Source: Bugula neritina
Lineage: Eukaryota > Bryozoa > Gymnolaemata > Cheilostomatida > Bugulidae
NCBI GenBank assembly: GCA_964035545.1
Contig: OZ037769.1
Coordinates: 914,501-978,500, forward strand
Direction of reading: 5' to 3'
Length of the DNA stretch: 64,000 bases
In this document: piece after piece, positions 26,216 through 36,986 of the stretch
Layout of the letters: each line of letters begins with the position of its first letter
Position numbering within the stretch: position 1 is the stretch's first letter
Notes under the pieces: generated by a model
Told to the model about the DNA's origin: nothing
Seen by the model: the letters and a program-made list of their open reading frames with translations, nothing else
The model's database searches: none
Translations under genes and position numbers: made by a program

Positions 26216-26493
26216 GATTTATATTTATACTTCCTTGTAGAAAGATAAATAATGTTATCACAATGAATGCTTTATCACAATGAATGTATTCATTTAAAAT
26301 ATTATAATATAAACCATTTGACTCTAATCATTCATTCTACTTATGCAAGTAGTTATCATAAAATGCATTATTAAAGCCTTATATACTTCACACATATAGG
26401 TATACTAGTAATGAATAACTACAATAAATTCTAATTAACTTTTTTAACAACACATATAATATATATTACTACTGTTTTATGATTACATACAGT

Positions 26494-28006
26494 ATTCAGA
26501 GGAAGTAAAGAAGCAACTAGAGAAAATGAAGAATGGTAAGGCGGCTGGACCCGATGAACTCCCGATGGAGATAGTGAAGAAGCTTGGAGACCTTGGCCTT
26601 GACTGGATTACAGCGGTACTAAGGGAGGTGCAGGATGCAGGTGAACCAGAAGAATGGAGGAGAAGCAAAATAACACCAATTTACAAACAGAAAGGGGACC
26701 CCTTGGACTGCGGTAATTACAGAGGGATCAAACTGTTGAGCCACTGTCTCAAGCTATGGGAGAGGGTAGTGGAGAATAGGATTAGAGGCTTGGTAAAAAT
26801 ATCGGACAGGCAATATGGATTCCAACCCGGAAAGTCAACAGTACAACCAATGTTCTGCCTCGGGATGTTACAGGAGAAGATGAGAGAATATCAAACAGAC
26901 CTCCACATGGTATTCGTTGATCTTGAAAAAGCGTACGACACAGTGCCACGAGACCTCATATGGTACTGTTTAAAAAAAAAAGTGTACCAGAGCAGTATGT
27001 AAGGATTATCCGGGATATGTACAAGAACTGCACTACATCAGTTACAACCAGCGAAGGAGCAACAGAAGAGATAGACATCGAAGTGGGGTTGCACCAGGGA
27101 TCTGCGTTGATTCCTTTCCTGTTCATAGTCATATTGGATGTAATCTCAGAAAAAATAGACGAGAAAACACCGTGGGCAATGCTCTTTGCAGATGACCTAG
27201 TTATCTGCGATAAAGAGGAAGAAAGGGTAGAAAAGAGATTAGAGGCATGGCGTGGACATCTAGAGGACGCAGGTCTCAAGGTGAGCCGGAAGAAAACAGC
27301 GCATCTTCCACCAAGGGAAAGCACCACCAGGATCAGAATGAAAAGATACGACCAGGAGGACTACACTGAGCTACCAACAACAAATAAGTTCAAGTATCTG
27401 GGGACAGTGATAGATCAGGATGGAGGCTGTGAGGCTGAAGTCACAAGAAGAATAAGTGCAGCGTGGGATAGATGGAGGGACCTATCAGGAGTTATGTGTG
27501 ACAAAAAAGTGCCTAAACAACTAAAGGTAGTACTCTACAAAACAATCATAAAACCAACACTGATATATGGCAATGAAACATGGCCCATCACCCAGAGGCA
27601 AGAGCAAAGGATAGAGGCAACCGAAATGCGAATGCTCAGACACATATATAGAATAAACTGGGAGGATCATGTTAGGAATGAAGACATAAGAAGCGAAGCT
27701 AAGGTTAAACCTGTGTCTAGGTATATGAGGAAGAGAAGACTTCAGTGGTATGGTCATGTGCAGAGGAGAGATAGTGAAGAGGATATTAAATATGTGGCTG
27801 AGTTGAAAATAGTGGGGAAGAGAAAGAGAGGACGACCCAAACAAAGATGGATGGACACGGTAGGAGATGACATGAAGCGATGGGATCTTAAACCGGAGGA
27901 GGCAGAAGACCGGGAAAGATGGCAGACGCTGATAGAGATTGGAAACCTGCAGACCGGTCACCCGTACAGGACTACGACCGTATAGGTGTGAAAGGTGTGA
28001 ATTCAG
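26494..28006 (+). mobile_element. RTE-like LINE, 5'-truncated, with target duplication
   Basis: Non-LTR retrotransposon fragment, opposite in strand to the receptor genes. It encodes the reverse transcriptase from KNGKAAGPDELP through VFVDLEKAYDTVPR, GLHQGSAL and LFADDLVICD, then the C-terminal part with YLGTVID, HVQRR and RGRPKQRWMD. The frame is broken at an A10 run at 26,972-26,981: the first frame ends at 27,002 and the second runs to 27,985. Both ends have ATTCAG (26,494-26,499 and 28,001-28,006), a 6-bp target duplication. The element proper is 26,500-28,000 and ends in a short GGTGTGAAA-type repeat. The apurinic endonuclease region is missing, so it is not autonomous. RTE clade is judged from motif style; a related LINE clade is possible. 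Confidence 0.85.
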
Positions 28007-28714
28007 TTAGTAATTTGGACAGGAAGTAAACAAGGTACCCAGAATGCACTGCAACAGAACAACTGAGTAAGAGAAATCTCCGAGAGTTTCTAATATATTT
28101 AAACATACTATGTTGTGTTACTAGAAGTTACTTCAGCTTGTTAACAATGGATAATAAACAGCTAGATGTTTGTTTAAGTATAACTCATAGTATAGATGAG
28201 AGAGTATTATATTGTTTACAAAGTATATATTACATGAATAAGGGTAATAAATATAATATGTCTATATTAAACAGTTAGATGACCAATAATATAAATAGAA
28301 TATATATCAATGCAGGAACACTTAGTGTATAAATTTACTAATAACATTATAATATAATGGTAAATGATATATAGAGCAGTAAGAGTTTCTGTAAAGTATG
28401 CTATCTATCATGTAACTTAGACATCACCCTAAATGAAGAAGCAGAAGACCCTTTAATGATTTCCAGTAATTTATAGCTTTAAGTTACTTGCAGCTGTGAC
28501 CTAGAAATAGCTCAGGGAATGCTTTACAAATCAAAACAGCAAGTTGTAAAAATTTATTGCAGTTATAGAATTATACTCATAGAAATGCTAAGAGAAAAAA
28601 TATTGTTTGCTAAAGAGTAAACAAAATTGTGTTCAATTATAATTAAATATTTTTGTTTAAAATTGCTGTGAATAAAGATGTCAGGCACTATCTTGTCTGC
28701 ATGTATTTTACATG

Positions 28715-31700
28715 CTAAATATTTTCATAAGCTGATGATTCTACTTGCAGCTTTTCATATGTTGGTGCAGGAGCTCCGTTGTTTTGTAACTTTTCATAAA
28801 GAGAGCTCTCATTGTTTACAGAGTTGCCATTGGTTACTGAGGTAGACGTGTCCATTTCCTCATAGTTATGAGTAGCTGAGTTCACTCTCGAAGAGAGTTG
28901 GGTAGACATGGGTTCCTCGTACACATCAGGTACAAAAGGTGGGTGGGTTGTACAGGGCAAGCTATCTCTTTTCAAGTAGAGTATTATAATACTGATTGTA
29001 ATTACAGCTACAGGTACTGCTATGATCAGAGCAATGAGACCTCCTGGAAAGAAGTTAATGTTAAGTCTACGTAAACATGTGTAAATTCAACAGATTTATA
29101 TTCACAGTGGACAGCCACTGAACTCTGGTGAGAGAGTATGTAATATATTCTGTAGACAGCCACTATAAACTCTAATGAGAGAGTATATATAGATAAATTA
29201 AAAAAACAAGAACTCACCATTGAGTGGCACATTCTCTTCATATCTGGTAGTAGAATGAGTTATATTCTCAGATACAACACAACCAGGGTCATGTGACCAG
29301 TTACCAGACTCTGTGCAGACAGGATCTGTAGTCTTAGTATAACCATCATCACATGAATAGAGTAGATTATCTCCTCCAAAATATCTGTCTAGTGTGATGG
29401 TACCATTAGCTAGGGTTAGTGCTGCTGGGTCACACTCAGCTGTTAGAAAATATGTTATATATTTAGAAAAGACGACACAAGTTGAATCGGAATGATGAAA
29501 AGACAAATGACAAAGTCTGTTGAGGTTATTTACATATGACAACATAATAATAAGCTAAATTATAGAAATATTCTATTACATGCTAATTATTGAAAGTCAC
29601 AAACAATAACCTGTTAGTGTACATTCTGGAATACTGGACCAAGTTTTATCATGTTGACACTGAATCACATCCATGTTTGTTTTCTTGTAACCATAGTAAC
29701 AGTCATATGATAGAGCTTCTTGGTAGACATATGTGTGAGTTGTCCTTCCTTTAGATGTGATGTTAGTAGTGGAAACATTGATGGAGAGATCAATGATGTC
29801 ACACTCAACTAAAGTTATTAATAAAGGGTTATACTAGCAGATATCAATGAGCAGTTTATTCAAATTAAGAGAGGTTATACTTGTTACTATTATAATTTAG
29901 TATATTAAAATAAGATTATAGCAGCTATAAAGATAGCATGAATATAACAAGTATACAGCATTTACAGTATATTATTACTATGTCCTACATATACCTGGTG
30001 TACATGTTAGAGATATATTACTCCATATCCATGGTATATTATCTGTATCAGTAGAACTACATCTAGATACAACTTCTTCTATTCCATCTCTACTCTCATA
30101 TCCTTTTATACACTCGTATACTGTTGTATGAGTACCAGTCTTAGTTTTATTAGTAAACTCAACATCTCTCGGCTCTTCTGTACAGTAGGGAACTAGAAAA
30201 TGCGATTAGAAGTATGATTTTTAATTATTAGAAAAAGTTCATATATAATCTTTCATATATAGCGTTATGTGTTGGAGACATACCTGGAATACATCTGATC
30301 TCTGATTGGTTGATCCACTTAGCCTCTGTACCATCTACTTTACATTCAGAAGTTGAGTTATATTTCAACTGATAGTCAGTATCTTCACAAGAATAGTTTA
30401 TTATTGTACCAGGAAACCAGGGAGATTCAGTAGATGGAGTACTTGTCAAATGATCTATTTCAGGTTTATCTCCACATGTCAGTACTGTAAAAGTAAAGAG
30501 AAAGGTAGCTGGCATATGGCAGACACAGGGAGAAAGTCTAAGACATTTCTGAAAAAACTTTTAATTGCAGTTTTCATAATCTAATTTTGGCAGTGAACGA
30601 ATTATAACGTAAGTATGTATTGATGCTTATAAACTCATTTACGTGTTCATATGTTTTTTAAAAAGAAAATTTCCTGTTGTTTTGATCAGTCTAATGATTA
30701 TATTTAATGATCTAATTTTGTGCATCTCTCACTCACCGGTAAACTGAATCATAAAGAATACTTCATCTACATCTCCAGATACAGGATCTCCCTCATTTTC
30801 ATATCTCACAGAGAGTTGGTTGTTTGTAGAGGTTATGTCATGTAGATATTCATTAGGGAAGTTAGCAAACTCCTGATTATCAATAAACCAGGAGGTTCTG
30901 GATGATTCTCTAATCTCAGTAATAATATCAAACGTAACATAGTGAGCTTCACTTGGTAGGTTTGATATTGTAAACTCACAGGATGATAATGAATATTTAA
31001 TAGTTGTATAAGAGCTGGTGAATATTCCAGTCAACTGTTCAACTTGAGGTCTGTCTGGTATCTGAATATCTTCATCACAAGATATTACTGTAATGATAAT
31101 CAACAGAGTAAAACAAATTATTTTGCAAATTTCAATTATTTAATTGTACCGAATTTTTATAGATTTTGTTGATTAATTTATCACCTATAGTTTTATAATG
31201 AATAGGCTGAAATTGAAACCAATAATAACGTTTCAAGTTAATTTCTTCACACCGTTGGGAACTTTTAAGCCATCCATTAGACTGTGCAGTGCAGCAGCTA
31301 ACAATAGCATGCAATGAATGTTAGCTACAATTAGTATAAGTTTTATAGTAGCGGTAAAGTCAAAGCCACCTGAAAATTTTATTTTCAGCCGATCAGAAAT
31401 CCCAAATCATTTCAGTACATACTTGCACAAAATTCTTTATAAAACAAAATTGTATAGGCATTCAACCTTAAAACATTATGTAGATGAAAACTAATATATA
31501 TAAGAAAATTTTAGTACTGCATAAGTGAAGTGTGCCAGGAATTCTTTAAAAAATAAATAATAAATAGGCCAATATATAGACCAATCTATTTTTATTTGTA
31601 AAGTGCTAAATCTTCACTCAAAATAAATAGTGTAGTAGTTTTGTGGGTAGAATGAAATTTAGTGGGGAGCCTAACTTCAGTATAGAAGAAACAAGGTGAA

Positions 31701-32628
31701 GTGGTAATCTTGAATGAAATAATCTTTATTGCAGTAAAAGTAGTGTATAAAATTAGGTCTGTACCCTGCGAGCTCCATGCAGTGATAGACAATGCTAAAA
31801 ATTGGGCTTTCCGGCAGAGGTTGGCCTACATAATTCAAACAATTACCACAAAGAAACTATTCCCTATGCTAAAAGCTTTATCAATAACTACAATATTTAT
31901 AAGGCATTAGAAAGCTACCCATAGCTTAGCTATAATTGGAGGCATTCCAAAGTTACGCCAAGAGCTTAGTTATAATTACAGCATTCAAAAAGATAAGCAA
32001 TAAGTAATTATAATGCTGAAGCACATAGTTACTAAAACTTTCCAAAACATAGTAGTGACAACTCTCAAAATCCATTACAATAGTTTACAGTTGAAACTTT
32101 TTAATAGACGAGAGTAATACATGGTTACCTGTTGTAAAGAACTCCAGGTTAAATCCAGACATGTTGCTGAGAGTAGAAACTGATAATACAGACTGTTCTT
32201 GAATGAACTTCTGTATTATACCAGGTCTTGTAGAGTCAATACAGTATATTAATGTACCATCTATCTGTATCTCTATCTGTATCTCTGGACAGATAGCACC
32301 TTCAGGAGCTGCATAAACTCCTTGTATACTAATATAACTACCAGCAGGTGCTCTCAGAGTTAGACTACATCTAACAGGTGCTCCCTCTATCTCTCTATGT
32401 TCTATTATCCCTGCATATCCTCCATCAACTGTCACTGTATTATTATCGCATATATTCACTGGTTTAATATCTTGTCCTTTTATCAATATGACTGTGTAGA
32501 TACTCAGTAGTAGGAGTTGCAGAGGGAAGAACTAAAATAATTATATTAAATAATAAAAACTGTAGATTGTAAGATTATATATTTATAGATACTATCTCAT
32601 GTGTTTGTATATAAGTTTTACTCACCAT
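28715..32628 (-). CDS. G7: D1-D2-4xCCP receptor, alpha ITAM tail
   Basis: Predicted membrane receptor of about 634 residues, frames intact. Exons: start codon 32626-32628; signal peptide (FFPLQLLLL class) plus D1 32129-32531; D2 30737-31087; CCP1 30284-30484; CCP2 29995-30192; CCP3 29611-29808; CCP4 29218-29439; membrane and tail 28715-29043. D1 is about four residues longer than in its closest relatives because the EIQI tetrad before the last cysteine is duplicated (EIQIEIQIDG). The tail keeps YEEP, YEEM and YEKL-x9-YEKL-x6-YENI. The D1-D2 intron is about 1 kb. With G8 it forms the right-most alpha/beta pair. Confidence 0.87.
31100..32085. other. D1-D2 intron of G7
   Basis: About 1 kb without a recognisable exon or repeat family. 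Open frames on either strand are short and have no array-like or other familiar motifs. Confidence 0.5.
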
Positions 32629-34122
32629 TCTTAGACTGATTTAATCCCAATTTCAATTCAAATATGGTTTCTAAGAAGTTACATTTACCCTACATGTATC
32701 TGTATATTGTACAAGACGTGCACTGTGTGCTGCAGCTAGTCTGTAACTAAACTATCAACTTAGCTAATGATTAGAAGGAGTTTATATTTTAACTTCCTCA
32801 TAGTACCTATAATGTGTTATTTACTCAGCACCCTATGAGCACATTGAATATGATCATTAGATAAGCAAACATGTATATCTATAGATAATAACCAACTTCC
32901 CTATTATATACACTATGTTGAGTATTCTATACTATATAATGCACTAGTTATATGAGGTTATCTATTTTCCTTAGTCATTTGAACAAAGAACTATTACCAT
33001 GTATTGCTGTACAATCACAGTGAAAACTGATTACCACATCTAGTATCTATCGTTATACTCACAATCTTGCTCACTGTTAGCAGTTCAGTTTCCTGCAAGA
33101 AACTTCTCTTATCAATTTTGTTTTTCTTGTTGGGTGCAAATACAGATTTCAAAATCACAGAAGAAATATTTTGCTTTCAGAACCAAATGCTTCAATAGTA
33201 TATCAACATACATTTAATGCTAATTCATACGTATTTTGAAAATACAATACTTGAGAAAACTGAACAATACACACACTGTTGTCAGTTATTGTACAGCTGA
33301 TCATATGATACCAGTTCATTTTCTGCGAAGAATAAAGGCAATGCTTATAATGCAGGTGTTGAAATGTGTAGCTATGCATGAAGTTAATGTAAGATATTAA
33401 TACTCTGTTATAGATTGTAGTTAAATTGTAATATAATCATGTGTTGTATCATAGCATTGTAGCTATACAAGCTTTTAGAGAAAAAGCTATGAAAAGCTTT
33501 CAGCTAAATAACTAATGCTTGATGTATATAATGTTTCCACTCTCTCTGACATACTACCTACTAGTTAACATACACATATTATGTATATATTTATTATAGT
33601 TCGGCAGCTACTATTGCAGAGTATCAATTGATATAGAAATTGTTTTTATAAATTTGTTATGATAAATGATGATGGTTTAAACAGACTTTATAATTAGGTA
33701 TATAATGCACAATTACTGAAGTATAAAAGAAAAGAATAATTTTTAAAAACTTATATCCACTATTACAGTTCGAAATACAATTACATACTAATAAATTTGT
33801 TATTAAATTTCAGAGTATGTGTGCAAAAAATAAAAAAGCAGTCAATAAAATTGTTTGTTGTGGCAAATGATAAAATTCTAATATTCAGTTATGTGAGTTT
33901 CAGTAATGTAAAAACATAAATAATTCACACTGAAAGATAACTTTACAAAACTGAGTTGTGAAGACCGATTCACATAGTATCAGAAAATTGGTAAAGGTAT
34001 TAGACACTGAATACAAACGTGTAAAAGTTTTCAGTTGAAAAAAGCAGTAAAATCAGAAATAAAGTGTGCATGAGCAAGCAATTATATTACTGCATGTGTT
34101 TACTGTAATGTGTGTAGTATAG
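32629..34122. other. Spacer between G8 (3' end) and G7 (5' end)
   Basis: No coding exon is recognisable. About 32,630-32,815 is the class B upstream block of G7. The rest is colinear with the spacers at 11.0-12.5 kb and 21.2-22.7 kb. Confidence 0.6.
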
Positions 34123-36986
34123 TCAAATGACTGGTGATGTCATTTCCTGTCTGTTCTCATAAAGAGGAAGTGTTGTGTTCAGTTGAAGTTGTTCATATGC
34201 TGATGATGGAGAGGTGGTGAGCTGCTCGTAAGTGTTGGTGGGAGGATTTGCTGAGTTTGAGGGTCGAGTAGACATAGGTTCTTCATATACTTCATGTTTA
34301 TCAGATGGGGTGTCTCTACAGGGCAGACAACTTCTTTTCAAGTAGAGAATAATACTACCCAGTGTAACCACTGCTAGTACCAGAACTACCACCACTCCAA
34401 TCAAACCATCTAAAACATGTCATGTGATTTGTAAAGCAGAATGTAATATAAAAGAAAGAGCAAATGATTGACAATAAGTAGAGTGGATAAACCTATAAAA
34501 TCCGTGAAACATAAGACAATAGAAAATATTCTACAAAAATAGTTGAACAAAATATACTCAAATTGATTGGCTCTAACTATCTAAATTCTGGTAAATCCCT
34601 CCACTATTATTCTAAATATCAACATAAGGCTGATCAGCTGAAAGTTAAATGTCTTGATTTGACCCAAACAGCTGTCAGCTTCAACTCAGTTAGTAACTGA
34701 CAATGTCTATAAACTGTTTCCATCTATATACAACTTTAAACAGCATCACTTACCTCTTTGTGACTGGAGGGCTAGATAGCTGTTTCTGGTGGCTTCAGTA
34801 GATTTACCATCTTTGACCAACAGACAACCAGGGTCATGTGACCAGTTACCAGACTCTGTACAGACAGGATCTGTAGTCTTAGTATAACCAATATCACATG
34901 AGTAGAGTAGATTATCTCCTCCGTAATATCTGCCTGTCTGTATGTCTCCGTTAGTTAGATTTAGTGCTGTAGGGTCACACTCATCTGTAAGAATAACCAC
35001 ATATATGTATTGTATACTTTTCAAAGCTGTGTTACCATACAACTACAGTTTGATAAATGTATATTATAGACATGAGTCTAAATAATCTTACCAGTCTCAG
35101 TACATTCTGGAACACTGGACCAACTACCATCATACTGACATTGAATAACACTCGGATTTGTTTTCTTGTAACCATAGTAACAATAATACTGTAGAACTTC
35201 TTGGTAGAAATATGTGTGAGTTATTCCTCCTTTAGACGTCACATAAGTAGTTGTTGTGTCGAGAAACAAATCACTAATGTCACATTCCACTGAATAAAAA
35301 ACACAAGAGATTTCTTGTAACATTGAAACATTATCCTATATTCATGGTATATTATTACGCTATACTATATATTATTACTATAACATATATAAATATATAC
35401 CTATTGTACATGTTATAAGAGATAGTATATTATTACTATATACAAGTACCTGGTGTACATGTTAGAAATATATTACTCCATATCCATGGTATATTATCTG
35501 TATCAGTAGAATTACATCTAGATACAACTTCTTCTACTCCATCTCTACTCTCATATCCTTTTATACACTCATATACTGTTGTATGAGTATCAGTCTTGGT
35601 TTTATTAGTAAACTCAACATCTCTTGGCTCTTCTGTACAGTAGGGGACTAGAAAATACAACTAGAAAAATTCTATTCAGGTATTAGATGACGTCTATATA
35701 ATATGGCACTTATAATGCAAGCTTGTGCTATAAATATATACCTGGAATACATCTGATCTCTGATTGCTTGACCCACTTAGCCTCTGTATCATCTACTTTA
35801 CATTCAGAAGTTGAGTTATATTTCAACTGATAGTCAGTATCTTCACAAGAATAGTTTATTATTGTTCCAGGAAACCAGGGAGATTCAGTAGATGGAGTAC
35901 TTGTCACATGATCTATTTCAGGTTTATCTCCACATGTCAGAACTGTAACAAGAGTGACTACATTGTTCAAACCTATACTATTTAAAATATAATGTTAACC
36001 ATTGTGTCGAAATTGAATTATTTACTCACCTGTAAACTGAATCATAAAGAATACTGAATCTACATCATCAGATACAGGATCTGGCTCATTTTCATATTTC
36101 ACAGAGAGTTGGTTGTTTGTAGAGGTTATGTTATGTAGATATCCATCAGGGAAGTTAGCAAACTCCTGATTATCAATAAACCAGGAGGTTCTGGATGATT
36201 CTGTTATAAGCTCAGTAATATCAAACCTAACATAGTGAGCTTCACTTGGTAGGTTTGATATTGTAAACTCACATGATGGTAATGACTGTTTATTAGTTGT
36301 ATAAGAGCTGGTGAATATTCCAGTCAACTGTTCAACTTGAGGTCTGTCTGGTATCTGAATATCTTCACCACAGGATGTCACTGTAACATAAATGTATACA
36401 ATAATTACATGTCGTCTATAGCACAAAAGTTAGGCTTGTTACATAGGTTATCTTTAGCTTCACCTGTTTTATATAAGAATAACATTTATACCTGTTGTAA
36501 AGAATTCCAAGTTGAACCATGTCACATTGCTGAGAGTAGAAACTGATAATACAGACTGTTCTTGAGTGAGCTCCTGTATAATACCTTCAGGTCTTGTAGA
36601 GTCAATACAGTATGTTGTACTATCTATATGTACTTCCGCGCAAAAGTATCCTTCAAAATATTTATAATGAACTCCTGGTATACTGATATAACTACCAGCA
36701 GGTGCTCTCAGAGTTAGACTACATAAAACAGGTGCTCCCTTTATCTCTCTATGTTCTATTATCCCTGCATATCCTCTATCAACTGTCACTGTATTATTAT
36801 CACATATATTCACTGGTTTAATATCTTGTCCTTCTATGAATATGACTGTGTATATACTCAGCAGTATGAGTTGCAGAGGGAAGAACTGAAATATAATTAA
36901 ATTAAATTAAATAATGAAAACTGTAGATTGCAAATTTATATACTAGATACTATCTCATGTGTGTGTAAATAAGTTTTACTCACCAT
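34123..36986 (-). CDS. G8: D1-D2-4xCCP receptor, beta ITAM tail
   Basis: First gene of the array in transcription order, predicted at about 620 residues with intact frames. Exons: start codon 36984-36986; signal peptide (FFPLQLILL class) plus D1 36492-36885; D2 36030-36380; CCP1 35742-35942; CCP2 35450-35647; CCP3 35092-35289; CCP4 34754-34984; membrane and tail 34123-34409. It combines a class B promoter and signal peptide with a beta tail (YEQL-x7-YEQL), unlike the other beta genes, which suggests recombination or gene conversion near the D1-D2 boundary. Its D1-D2 intron is only about 110 nt, the shortest in the array. D1 has the most divergent variable segment (HYKYFEGYFCAEVHIDS), while the sequence on either side is near-identical to its paralogues. 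Confidence 0.87.
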
